Of a stretch of DNA of 64,000 nt, positions 1 through 7,753 are shown in pieces. Position 1 is the stretch's first letter. Every line of letters begins with the position of its first letter. Source of the DNA: a virus; IMG/VR virus record IMGVR_UViG_3300029267_002897, positions 62,001-126,000 of that record. The stretch is one strand, 5' to 3'. The notes beneath the pieces were generated by a model. That model was not told where the DNA came from and did not search any database. It was given only the letters and a program-made list of their open reading frames with translations. The position numbers and the translations under genes are program-made.

Positions 1-9
1 AAGAATGCA

Positions 10-192
10 AGGACTCGGACGAAAGGAGGCCCATATGGAATTCGGACTGTAAATCCGAGGGAGGTGCCGCGGCAATGGTAATCAGACCATTCGTCGTGCT
101 GCTGGCGTTCTTGTAGCGCCGTTACGCTGACCTCCTTCGGCGAGTCCTGGTAGTGGAGAGGCTTAGCGCTAGCTCTCCACTGCCCTTTTTTT
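10..192 (+). ncRNA. candidate structured RNA with long closing stem
   Basis: No convincing gene is read from this strand here. Bases 10-29 pair with 131-148 as a stem of about 17 pairs: eight pairs (10-17 with 141-148), a small internal loop, four pairs (20-23 with 136-139), a bulged A24 and five pairs (25-29 with 131-135). Inside are hairpins at 42-58 (5 pairs, 7-base loop), 74-91 (6 pairs) and 104-120 (4 pairs). A plus-strand terminator follows at once, which suggests a short plus-strand transcript. The loop CTGTAAA at 47-53 resembles a tRNA-Tyr anticodon loop, but no D-arm or T-arm fits. The RNA may extend left of the window. Function unknown. Confidence 0.5.
149..192 (+). terminator. Rho-independent terminator
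   Basis: GTGGAGAG (153-160) pairs with CTCTCCAC (173-180). The stem can extend through GG at 149-150 with CC at 184-185, and seven T follow (186-192). The T-run is on the plus strand only, so it ends a plus-strand transcript. The stop codon of the minus-strand gene at 169-702 lies inside the hairpin. Confidence 0.7.
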
Positions 193-702
193 GGCCTCTA
201 CCGGGTCCTCGAAAGCTTTCTTGAGATTGGGAGGCCAAACCCCGTGTTCTTCCTTGTACGCTTCGGCTTTCTTGAGGCGCTCTACTGTTTCCTGGTCGGG
301 AGTGAGCCACGTTAAATGAACACAACGGGCACCGCTATCGGTATAGAAATACTCCCGTCGGTCCATTAACGATTTACCAGAGAGAATTTCGTCCATCACT
401 TCTTTGAACTCCCCGTTCTGCACATGAGGACAAGTGTAATCCCCGCTCTTGGGAAGTTGCAAAGACCCGCTCTTTAGCTCGTCCTTGCAGCGGGAACAGG
501 TTTCCCAGTCGCGCCAGATAGTGAAAACACGGGAGTGTGCGCGGTAGTTCAAGCGTGGGCCGCCCCCCTTTTCTCCGGGCTTAACGAACGGATTCTCTTG
601 TTTCGCAAACACGCTCGGGTTATCGAGTTCTTCGGAGGATTCAACAATAGGGTCCCCGGCCTCGGATACCGTCGAGAGGAAGTCTTTCTCTTTGTCTTGC
701 AT
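169..702 (-). CDS. hypothetical protein with CxxC/CxH motif, downstream of portal
   Basis: Encodes 177 residues with no recognised family. A possible zinc knuckle is formed by C69, C72, C91 and H93. The N-terminal third is acidic and looks disordered; the C-terminal third is charged and probably helical. The ATG follows directly on the portal stop codon (TAG then ATG, no gap), and a GAGGATGGG stretch at the end of the portal gene can act as ribosome binding site, so the two genes are probably co-translated. The position beside the portal suggests a late head-related role, but this is only context. The stop codon sits inside the terminator hairpin of the opposite strand. Confidence 0.75.
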   Translation of the reverse strand: MQDKEKDFLSTVSEAGDPIVESSEELDNPSVFAKQENPFVKPGEKGGGPRLNYRAHSRVFTIWRDWETCSRCKDELKSGSLQLPKSGDYTCPHVQNGEFKEVMDEILSGKSLMDRREYFYTDSGARCVHLTWLTPDQETVERLKKAEAYKEEHGVWPPNLKKAFEDPVEAKKRAVES

Positions 703-2439
703 CTAGCCCATCCTCATGCTGGATTTGGCTTCCTGAGTCATGCTTGTTTGGTATTGTTCCCACCGCTGTATCACTACGGCGTAAAGCACTTGGTCAGATA
801 CCTGAAGCTCATGCAGCCTGCTCCTGCGCATTCCTTCGTCCATCTGCGCAAGCTCCTGTACAATCATATCCGCCTGCCCGATGATTTGCTGCTGGTTGGT
901 GGCGTTCCCACCGCTCTGAGCTTCCTGCAAAGCCTTTTCTGCGAGGTTGTTCTGTAACTTTTGGAGTTCGGCATTGAGTTCACGTTGACGCCGGTAGGCA
1001 TCGAGCGTTTCTTGCTTAATGCGTTCCTCTTCTTGCGAGAGGTCGATATCATTGAGTTCAGCCATTGTGGTGTCCGAAACGACTTGAGGACCGCCCTCTT
1101 TACCCTGTTGCCAGAGCTGAAGCATCATTCCCTGCTTGTTGTAGTCGTCCACCATTCGGAACTTGGTGAGGCTCACCGGTATTTTTTCCCAACCAAGGAA
1201 TTTCGAGCAGCTATCGTCCACCCACTGGAGCAAGTCCTTGAGGTCGTTGACGTGGGTTTCGAGCTGATTTTCAATGAGACGGAGGGTTGCTTCCATCCCG
1301 CTCTTCGTGAGACCCCCGTAAAGGAACTCAATCGGGATGCCAAGAGCGGCAACGATGTTCTTCTCGGCCTCTTGGACTTCCCCCAGAGTGAGTAACGCGC
1401 GTCCCTGACCCCCTACTTGGGTCATTCCGACGGGAATCGGTGCCCACATCGTGTGTAGAGGGTCTTTACGCCACATCTTAAAGTTGCGCGCCATTTCGTC
1501 GCGCCAGTTCTCGAGACTGATTTGCTGTACGGGGTCCGCGTTCCCGCTCTGTTGTGCGGGATGTATGATTCTAAATGGTACAAGGTATTCCAACGCGATA
1601 GCCTCGTTTGCTTTACGAAGCACCGCCGTATAGTGGAAGAGCTGCAACGCCGTGATAAGCGGGGGCAAACCCCACTGCGGGTTGATTCCAGCAGGGCCAC
1701 CTATCTTCATGTGGAAGACCGCATCTGGTGCAAACCGGAATGGTTTGTTCTTCTTGATGGCTTTCAAGAAGCCCATAGGCAATGTATCAATGAGAGTCTT
1801 GTGCCCGTCGTTAACGCGCTGGATGACCGACTGCGGAATCTCGTAGTAGTACACCGACTCACCCGTCATCGGATTGTGGTCGATGTCCATCTTCTTGGGG
1901 TCCCACCGGATGAAGTTGATATTCCGACTGAGCATCAACTTTCGATCTTCGACATCCTTCTCTTTGGCGCGCACAGCGGTACCGCATGCCCGACAGGTGT
2001 AGGAGAAGTGCAAATTCCGAACGCTAAATTTGTAGTTGACGTGCTGGATGTTCGTCAGCGTAGAACAGTGCGGGCATCGTAGGTACCGCACAAAGGGCTG
2101 ATACATTGAGATGAAGGCGTTTCCATAAACGAATTTGTCGAGGGTCGCCTTTATCAGGAGTTCGCGGATACGGATGACTTTCTGAAGAAGTACCTTGTGC
2201 TTTTGCTTTAGGGCGTCATTCGTCGTATCGTAGGTAACCTCAGTGATGGGATACTCACCAAACTTCCGAAGGGCGGCGTAAATGTGAGAGCTGTTGTAGA
2301 ACAGATATTCACACCACTTGAACAAATCTCGAAGCCGTTTAGGGCTGTAGAGTTGACTGTATGTGTAATACGGGTTGGAGTGCGTCGCGCCCTGCTTCCC
2401 ATAAAGGAAAGGGTCAACGATATTGTATCCCGTCGTCAT
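703..2439 (-). CDS. portal protein with inserted zinc ribbon
   Basis: Encodes 578 residues. It is read as the phage portal protein, the ring at the capsid vertex through which DNA enters and to which the tail attaches. Support: an N-terminal region typical of portals (YGNAFISMY near residue 105), a region around GIPIEFLYGGLTKSGMEA resembling the portal stem/wing, a long Gln/Glu-rich coiled C-terminus, and location in a minus-strand late block. Unusually, a zinc ribbon (C122, C125, C149, C152) is inserted in the N-terminal half. The start is an ATG with AAGGAG about 10 bases upstream. A late-promoter-like element lies 35 bases ahead. TerL is about 16 kb away, which is atypical. Confidence 0.85.
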   Translation of the reverse strand: MTTGYNIVDPFLYGKQGATHSNPYYTYSQLYSPKRLRDLFKWCEYLFYNSSHIYAALRKFGEYPITEVTYDTTNDALKQKHKVLLQKVIRIRELLIKATLDKFVYGNAFISMYQPFVRYLRCPHCSTLTNIQHVNYKFSVRNLHFSYTCRACGTAVRAKEKDVEDRKLMLSRNINFIRWDPKKMDIDHNPMTGESVYYYEIPQSVIQRVNDGHKTLIDTLPMGFLKAIKKNKPFRFAPDAVFHMKIGGPAGINPQWGLPPLITALQLFHYTAVLRKANEAIALEYLVPFRIIHPAQQSGNADPVQQISLENWRDEMARNFKMWRKDPLHTMWAPIPVGMTQVGGQGRALLTLGEVQEAEKNIVAALGIPIEFLYGGLTKSGMEATLRLIENQLETHVNDLKDLLQWVDDSCSKFLGWEKIPVSLTKFRMVDDYNKQGMMLQLWQQGKEGGPQVVSDTTMAELNDIDLSQEEERIKQETLDAYRRQRELNAELQKLQNNLAEKALQEAQSGGNATNQQQIIGQADMIVQELAQMDEGMRRSRLHELQVSDQVLYAVVIQRWEQYQTSMTQEAKSSMRMG

Positions 2440-2474
2440 CGTAGGGTCTCCTTACGTGAACAACCTCGTCATCA

Positions 2475-2483
2475 AATCATAGG
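2475..2483 (-). promoter_or_regulatory. candidate late promoter element (CCTATGATT)
   Basis: On the minus strand CCTATGATT lies 35 bases upstream of the portal start. It matches seven of nine bases of the CCTATACTT element found ahead of other minus-strand operons. Confidence 0.35.
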
Positions 2484-2498
2484 ATACAGGAGCCAGTC

Positions 2499-4595
2499 GT
2501 GGAAATCGACACAGTTTTCGTAAACAAAATCCCGCTCTTCCGGGTGCAGCGAAGTGACGCCGAGTGGTTCCGTGTGTATGGGGCAACGTACGACAAGAAA
2601 ACTCGCTGTTGGTTCTTTCCGGCTTACCCACCGTTTCTCGAAAAAGTACTACACGATATTGAAGTTGTCCATAAAGAAGGAACGTTTACGGCTAAAGCCG
2701 CCGAGTGGATTGCGAGCGTTGGAACTTTAGAGGAGAAAACGGAATTCGTTGAAGCCTACGAGTTCAAAGGTCCGTACAAGGATTCGACCCTCGAACACCA
2801 AAAAAGAGGGCTAGCGGAGATACTCTATAATCACCGCTGGGTGCTCCGTTGGGCCATGGGTACTGGCAAAACGAAAGTCGCTGTCGACGCCGTTGACATC
2901 CTCAAGGCTCGAGCCCTCGTGCTCTGTCCGGTCGTGGCTATCATGAACTGGGCAGAAGAGACACAGATGCACACGGAAGGGACTCTCAGCACCGCTCAGA
3001 TGTTGGGCTCCTCCGCCCAGGCCAAACTCGATGTGCTAGCCGACCAGTCAGACGTAGACATCTTCATAGTCTCCTACGATGTGGCCGCGCGCTACGGCAC
3101 CCCCACCCTTTACCGAGAGGCCGCAGAACTCTTCGAGAAGGCAAAATTCTACCCAACCCCGAAACTACAAAAAGCTTTACGGCGTACAAATAGCCGCAAA
3201 CTTCAAGCTCGTCTGGCCCAAGAATGGATACGGGGGCGTAAAACCAGAGAGATAGACGAAGAGGTACGCCTCCTCGTGGGGAATGACATCCAGTGGCTGA
3301 GTGATTTGCCGATTGAACTTCTGATTGCGGACGAGTCACACCGTTTCAAATCCATCCGGAGCAAGAGAACACGCGCAGTCCTGAAGCTAGCGACACTGTT
3401 ACCGCGTCGAGTGTGGCTGACCGGCACCATCACTCTCGGCGACCCTCGGGATATGTTCCCCCAGATGAAGGCCCTCGCCCGGTACATCTTCCCGGAAAAC
3501 TGGAAGACGTTCGGGCAGACTTATACAGAAGTTTCGCCTCGAAACGACAAGATAGTTATCGGGTATAAGAACCTCCACGTCCTAAACAGACGGTTACGCG
3601 AAGTCTCCAGTGAACAAGAACTCGAAGGTCTCCCTGGCATTTTCGACCAGAATATCAAGTTCGAATTGTCCTCCGAGCAGATGCAAGCCTACAACACCGC
3701 CATTACGGATATGCAGATAGAGCGCCACAACGCAGAACCTCTCGAGCTACACAACAGCGCCATCCGCATCACGAAGCTCTTACAAATATGTAGTGGTTTC
3801 CTCTATTCTCCCAAGGAGATGAACGTCTGTGACGACTGCGAAACCCTGAACGATTGTGTCGTCAACAAGATTCACCCAGGAACCCCCCTCTGTCACAAGA
3901 AAGACGAGCTGAAGAACTGGGGCGCGCGAGAGACCCTCCGGTTTCCAAGCAACCCGAAACTGAAAGCGTTAGAGGAGCTGCTCACGGACATCCTGAGCGA
4001 AGAGGGAAACAAGGTCATCGTCTGGGCGGTTTACGAGGCCGAACTCGACGACATCCAGGCGCTGTTGCGAAAGAAAAAATGGGGACACGTCCGAGTGGAC
4101 GGAAAGAATTCGGGAAAGGTTCACGTCTACAAAAAAGAATTTCAGGAGGAGAAAAACTGTCGCGTTTACCTGGCACAGATATCCACGGGTATCGCTATCA
4201 CTCTCACTGCCGCCGCGTACACGATATACTACAGCCGCACCTGGGAGCTTGAAGACTGGGAACAATCGCGGGGACGTAACTACCGTCTAGGGCAGACCTC
4301 ACGGGTAATGGTGTATCGTTTGCTGGCACGCGGGTCTTTAGAGCGGCAACAACTTGCGGCTTTAGACCGGCGTAAAGACATCGCAAAAACGTTAACGAAG
4401 GATATAAACTGCCTTTTCTGTGATAAACACGAAAAATGTTTTGAAAAGGGTATTCAACCGTGGACTAAAGGGTGTATATTAACCCCTGCGATGGGTCGCA
4501 TCGTTACTCGACCGGGGCTCATCAAGCCTACGCAGCGACGAGGGAACAATGGAAATCAAACTGGAGAAGAAGGAGCTCCTAGCTTTACTGAGTAA
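2499..4595 (+). CDS. SNF2-like superfamily 2 DNA helicase/ATPase
   Basis: Encodes 698 residues from a GTG start preceded by AGGATACAGG. An N-terminal part of about 80 residues precedes a two-lobed SF2 motor: Walker A (MGTGKT, about residue 120), a DESH box (about 278), a motif III-like LTGT, and a C-terminal lobe with the SNF2-type motif QSRGRNYRLGQ (about 588). The enzyme should translocate on duplex DNA and could act in replication, recombination or fork remodelling. Two cysteine clusters are unusual: a C-x2-C-x6-C group near residue 450 ending in PGTPLC, and a C-x2-C-x6-C group near residue 640. They may bind zinc or an iron-sulfur cluster. First gene of a plus-strand block, divergent from the portal. 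Confidence 0.9.
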   Translation: MEIDTVFVNKIPLFRVQRSDAEWFRVYGATYDKKTRCWFFPAYPPFLEKVLHDIEVVHKEGTFTAKAAEWIASVGTLEEKTEFVEAYEFKGPYKDSTLEHQKRGLAEILYNHRWVLRWAMGTGKTKVAVDAVDILKARALVLCPVVAIMNWAEETQMHTEGTLSTAQMLGSSAQAKLDVLADQSDVDIFIVSYDVAARYGTPTLYREAAELFEKAKFYPTPKLQKALRRTNSRKLQARLAQEWIRGRKTREIDEEVRLLVGNDIQWLSDLPIELLIADESHRFKSIRSKRTRAVLKLATLLPRRVWLTGTITLGDPRDMFPQMKALARYIFPENWKTFGQTYTEVSPRNDKIVIGYKNLHVLNRRLREVSSEQELEGLPGIFDQNIKFELSSEQMQAYNTAITDMQIERHNAEPLELHNSAIRITKLLQICSGFLYSPKEMNVCDDCETLNDCVVNKIHPGTPLCHKKDELKNWGARETLRFPSNPKLKALEELLTDILSEEGNKVIVWAVYEAELDDIQALLRKKKWGHVRVDGKNSGKVHVYKKEFQEEKNCRVYLAQISTGIAITLTAAAYTIYYSRTWELEDWEQSRGRNYRLGQTSRVMVYRLLARGSLERQQLAALDRRKDIAKTLTKDINCLFCDKHEKCFEKGIQPWTKGCILTPAMGRIVTRPGLIKPTQRRGNNGNQTGEEGAPSFTE

Positions 4596-4932
4596 AGGTC
4601 TCGGGTACGAATTAAAAGAAGAAGACATCGAAATCAAGACACGTCCGTTCTACGTCACCATTAAGAATGTGCGTGTTGGCGAAATGGCACAGGTAGCGCC
4701 AAAGCCCACTGCTACCGATTCCCTACAAGTTCGAACCATTGAGACTTCTGAGACTGAAGAGCTAGGAATTCGCCCCTCTCACGAGGTCAGCGACGATAGC
4801 CCCTCTATGGGGAGCATCCTGGGGCAGAGTGAAGACCTGGCACGCGCGGGTGTTCCCGGAGTACGGCCCCTCGGACCCACCGAAAGTCACGAACCACCCC
4901 CTCCTGGGACCGAGTTCGGCGACGAGGATTGA
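4549..4932 (+). CDS. hypothetical acidic protein
   Basis: Encodes 127 residues, no recognised family. About 45 N-terminal residues look folded and charged (two short helices then a beta segment, FYVTIKNVRVGEM); the rest is rich in Ser, Thr, Pro, Glu and Asp and is probably disordered. The start overlaps the end of the helicase gene by 47 bases in another frame, and its stop is one base ahead of the next start, so it looks translationally coupled. Such a layout fits a small helper of the helicase or nuclease; this is inference. Confidence 0.65.
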   Translation: MEIKLEKKELLALLSKGLGYELKEEDIEIKTRPFYVTIKNVRVGEMAQVAPKPTATDSLQVRTIETSETEELGIRPSHEVSDDSPSMGSILGQSEDLARAGVPGVRPLGPTESHEPPPPGTEFGDED

Positions 4933-4933
4933 C

Positions 4934-5788
4934 ATGGGAAAAGACTACGAGAGTAAATTCAACTACCCCCCTGACTTTACGGACCCCGATATTCCTCGAG
5001 GAGTCCTGTCCCCCTCACAGTTCGACATGTACCGGCGCTGCCCCCGGCAGTACTCCTATCGGTACGTCCAGAACCTGATTTCGGCTCCTGGTATTGCCGC
5101 GGCCCGCGGTCGCGCAGTGCATAAGGGGGCCGAGGTCACGCACAAACATACCATTGAGCACGGAGAGCCGTTGCCCCTCGAAGATGCCACGCAGAGCGTG
5201 GCGGATGCGTACGACACAGAAATCGAAGACGTGGAACTTGCGGAAGACGAGAAGAGCACCGATTTGGGACTCTTGAAAGACCGCACCCTCTACACATTCC
5301 GGACCTACTACCAAGACGCAGTTCCCAAGATACGCCCCGTCAAAGTGGAGCACGCCTTCGCGGTCAAAATCGGAGTAGTGCCGGTTCGAGGTTTCATCGA
5401 CTTGGTGGATAGCGTAGAAGAGGATGAGCTGACCGTTGATGACGACCCCGAGAATCCGCCGAGGATTGAAGTTGTCTCCGACTTGAAGTTGACAGGGCGC
5501 AAATGGCCCCCACAAAAAGTACGTCACGCACCCCAACTCACGTTTTACGCCATCGTTGAGAACACTGACCGTGTTCGTGTCGACTTGCTCCTTGACCAGA
5601 AAACCGGAACACGCTACGAACCGTTAAAGTCAAGACGTGACGTGACCGATAAACGGGTGTTGGTCGAAGACGTGGAAGAAGTAGTCGACTACATCAAAAA
5701 GGGTATCTTTCCGCGGTGCGACCCTACTTCCTGGGTGTGCACTGAAAAATTCTGTGGGTACTACAGCCGCTGTAGGGGGCCAAAATGA
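4934..5788 (+). CDS. PD-(D/E)XK nuclease, Cas4/RecB-like, probable Fe-S protein
   Basis: Encodes 284 residues from the ATG at 4934, which has a GAGG stretch just upstream; an in-frame start at 4829 would extend through the previous gene and is less likely. The order LSPSQFDMYRRCPRQYSY, GRAVHKGAE, a RGFIDLVD strand, and SDLKLTGRKW followed by PQLTFYAI is the Cas4/AddB-type RecB nuclease fold. One Cys near the N-terminus (RRCPRQ) and a C-terminal set (CDPTSWVC, CGYYSRC) match the four-cysteine iron-sulfur arrangement of this family. The probable role is an exonuclease that resects DNA ends for recombination or degrades host DNA. It overlaps the next gene by four bases. A second paralogue lies at 10930-11775. 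Confidence 0.85.
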   Translation: MGKDYESKFNYPPDFTDPDIPRGVLSPSQFDMYRRCPRQYSYRYVQNLISAPGIAAARGRAVHKGAEVTHKHTIEHGEPLPLEDATQSVADAYDTEIEDVELAEDEKSTDLGLLKDRTLYTFRTYYQDAVPKIRPVKVEHAFAVKIGVVPVRGFIDLVDSVEEDELTVDDDPENPPRIEVVSDLKLTGRKWPPQKVRHAPQLTFYAIVENTDRVRVDLLLDQKTGTRYEPLKSRRDVTDKRVLVEDVEEVVDYIKKGIFPRCDPTSWVCTEKFCGYYSRCRGPK

Positions 5789-6948
5789 CGGAACTCACCA
5801 ACTACACATCCATGGCGCAGAAGAAATTCTGGGACCTCGTGAAGAAGGAAAAGAAGGCCGCAAAGGCTCTCGTCGAAACGATCTGGGACAAGGTGCGCAA
5901 AGGCATCCCTCTTAGCCCAGATGAAGCGTGCGAATGTCTCAACGCACTCTTCATTGATTCACATGCGAGGATTCTGGCGAAGAATAAGAACCTTGCGGCG
6001 TACTACCCCACTAAGCAGTGCAACCAGAACGTCCTCAAGAAGCGGGATGAACTCTGGTGGACCGACCACTTCACCACCGGCATTTCGGCCTGGTCGACCT
6101 TGAACTGGTTCAGCGCAAAAAAGAAGGACAACGGGAAGTACAACGGTGCGTCTACGCACTTCGTGATGCCGCACCACGGGCTCCCGTTCTACATCGTTCC
6201 CCTCATGCACAAGTCCTGGCATGAGCCAAAACGGAATAACGACTCCATTTCCATCGAGATGGTCAACGCGGGAGGCTTGCGCCAGCACAAGGACAAGTGG
6301 TGTTACTGGCCGAACAAATACACCAAACCTTTGCCAGAAAATTTGGTAAAAGAGCTTCCCCCCGTCAGATTGGACGCTCCCTTCCGGGGGCATTCCGTGA
6401 TGCAACCGTTCACCGTCGACCAGATTGAGAACTGCATCATTCTGAAGCGCATCGTCATCACAGCTTTACAGGGTAAACTTCACGCCAGCCGGATGACACA
6501 GCACCAAGAATGGCGTGCGGGTAAGCCGGACATGGGGCCACTCTGGCCCTTCGAAGACGTGAACGAAGCCGCTTTCGACCGGCTGCCGGTTACGGAATAC
6601 GCGTTCATTCAGCACTACGAAGAGACCCTCGATGTTATAGGTGACATCGTAGAGGTCGACGACATCGACGAAGAAGAGGAGAATCCTGAGTACGGGCACG
6701 GTGAGCCCACACACGACGATGACGCCGATGACGATATCAATTGGAGCACCAGTGACGTTCAGTCTACTTTGTCGGCTTTGGGATACCCGCTCGAGGTGGA
6801 CGGCAAGTTCGGACCGAAGACCCGCGAGGCGGTGAAGCGATTCCAGGCCGATTGGAACAAGCGACACTACGAAGACCAAATCACGATGGATGGTATCCCC
6901 GGACCCGCTACGTGTAAGCGGATCGAAGCAACGCAGCAAGGAGCGTGA
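5785..6948 (+). CDS. endolysin: N-acetylmuramoyl-L-alanine amidase with peptidoglycan-binding domain
   Basis: Encodes 387 residues. The central part fits the Amidase_2 fold: DHFTTG (first zinc histidine region), STHFVM, then SWHEP and ISIEMVNAGG. These enzymes cut the bond between N-acetylmuramic acid and L-alanine. After an acidic linker (DDDADDD region) the C-terminus is a PG_binding_1 domain (VQSTLSALGYPLEVDGKFG, then TREAVKRFQ). This layout suits a lysis enzyme rather than a virion protein. No signal peptide or adjacent holin was seen, and the gene sits in the plus-strand replication block rather than in a lysis cassette. The start overlaps the nuclease stop. Confidence 0.85.
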   Translation: MTELTNYTSMAQKKFWDLVKKEKKAAKALVETIWDKVRKGIPLSPDEACECLNALFIDSHARILAKNKNLAAYYPTKQCNQNVLKKRDELWWTDHFTTGISAWSTLNWFSAKKKDNGKYNGASTHFVMPHHGLPFYIVPLMHKSWHEPKRNNDSISIEMVNAGGLRQHKDKWCYWPNKYTKPLPENLVKELPPVRLDAPFRGHSVMQPFTVDQIENCIILKRIVITALQGKLHASRMTQHQEWRAGKPDMGPLWPFEDVNEAAFDRLPVTEYAFIQHYEETLDVIGDIVEVDDIDEEEENPEYGHGEPTHDDDADDDINWSTSDVQSTLSALGYPLEVDGKFGPKTREAVKRFQADWNKRHYEDQITMDGIPGPATCKRIEATQQGA

Positions 6949-6952
6949 GAGT

Positions 6953-7366
6953 ATGGGAACAACGAAAATGCGAGTGGACCGTGAGTGTGGTCGTTGTGCC
7001 AAGACGAAAACACTCGAAGTGACCATGGCGGAGGCCCAAGAACTCATCGAGGAAGATGAGGTCAAGACCTCTGCCATTGCTGACTTGGAGGCCTACGCCG
7101 AGAAGCTCGACGTGAAGGTGAACCCGGAGGTCATCATCCTCCATCGTCTCGGGGACGACCCCGAAAAGTTCCAAGTCGACACCCTCGACAACCTGTGCGA
7201 GAACCCGCAAAACGCCAAGCGACATCGCGGTTGCAAGCCGCGGGTACGTGACCTCATCGACGATATCTGTGCCCGGTTGGAACGTACTCCATCCGAGAAG
7301 AAGACGAAGAGGAAGGAAAAGAAACCGAAACCCGGGCCGACCGAGGGAGAAGGAGGTGAGAAGTAA
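6953..7366 (+). CDS. hypothetical protein with N-terminal CxxC
   Basis: Encodes 137 residues from the ATG at 6953, which has AAGGAG at a good distance; an upstream in-frame ATG (6890) lies inside the endolysin gene and is less likely. It has an N-terminal CGRC pair, a middle helical acidic part, a second Cys pair further on (LCENP and RGCKP), and a Lys/Pro-rich tail. No family recognised. It is the first of three short genes packed between endolysin and ParB. Its stop overlaps the next start (TAATG). Confidence 0.7.
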   Translation: MGTTKMRVDRECGRCAKTKTLEVTMAEAQELIEEDEVKTSAIADLEAYAEKLDVKVNPEVIILHRLGDDPEKFQVDTLDNLCENPQNAKRHRGCKPRVRDLIDDICARLERTPSEKKTKRKEKKPKPGPTEGEGGEK

Positions 7367-7521
7367 TGGAGAAGTACGGGGTTGAGGAGGCGGAAACGCA
7401 ACCGAAAACTGCGGATGACGAGACGCCAAAATGTCCCAAATGCGACGCCAAACTTCGCAACCAGGACGAGACGGGAGTCCTAGTATGTCCGGTGTGCGGA
7501 ACCGCGCCGTTCGAAGAATAG
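7366..7521 (+). CDS. small zinc-ribbon protein
   Basis: Encodes 51 residues. The ATG overlaps the previous TAA (TAATG) and is preceded by a very strong AGGAGGTGAG. Two CPxC knuckles, CPKC at residues 23-26 and CPVC at 41-44, are spaced as in a rubredoxin-type zinc ribbon; little else is present. Proteins of this kind usually serve as small adaptor modules binding nucleic acid or another protein. Its 3' end overlaps the next gene in another frame. Confidence 0.75.
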   Translation: MEKYGVEEAETQPKTADDETPKCPKCDAKLRNQDETGVLVCPVCGTAPFEE

Positions 7522-7730
7522 CTGTTCCCCCGGAACAGCAGCTTCGTACTATCCGTGCATTGTACATGATTGTGTACAATGACGCGCGGAGTCTTCAGCC
7601 CCTTTCCGTGGAACTCTTCCACACATTGGGAGAAGTGTTGGAGGGTGTTCCCCCTGAAGAACTTGACCTTACCTTAATCGATAAAGAAAAACTTCTAGAC
7701 GAACTAGAGTACGATTCCGACGACGACTAA
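7485..7730 (+). CDS. hypothetical small acidic protein
   Basis: Encodes 81 residues if started at the ATG at 7485 (GGGAG upstream); an in-frame ATG at 7431 is possible but lies deeper in the previous gene. The N-terminus is basic, the middle helical (QQLRTIRALYMIVY), and the C-terminus strongly acidic (ELEYDSDDD). No family recognised. It overlaps the zinc-ribbon gene by 37 bases. Confidence 0.6.
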   Translation: MSGVRNRAVRRIAVPPEQQLRTIRALYMIVYNDARSLQPLSVELFHTLGEVLEGVPPEELDLTLIDKEKLLDELEYDSDDD

Positions 7731-7753
7731 AGCCCAACAGGGAGGAAGCAAAA

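Noticed and set aside
16-105. tRNA-Tyr suggested by CTGTAAA in a five-pair anticodon-like hairpin (42-58)
   Set aside because: No D-arm, no T-arm with the TTCGA-type loop and no matching acceptor stem at tRNA spacing; the pairing ends 17-28 bases away on a 139-base unit.
122-325. 67-residue minus-strand frame near the left edge
   Set aside because: Shadow of the gene at 169-702; overlaps the terminator and has no ribosome binding site.
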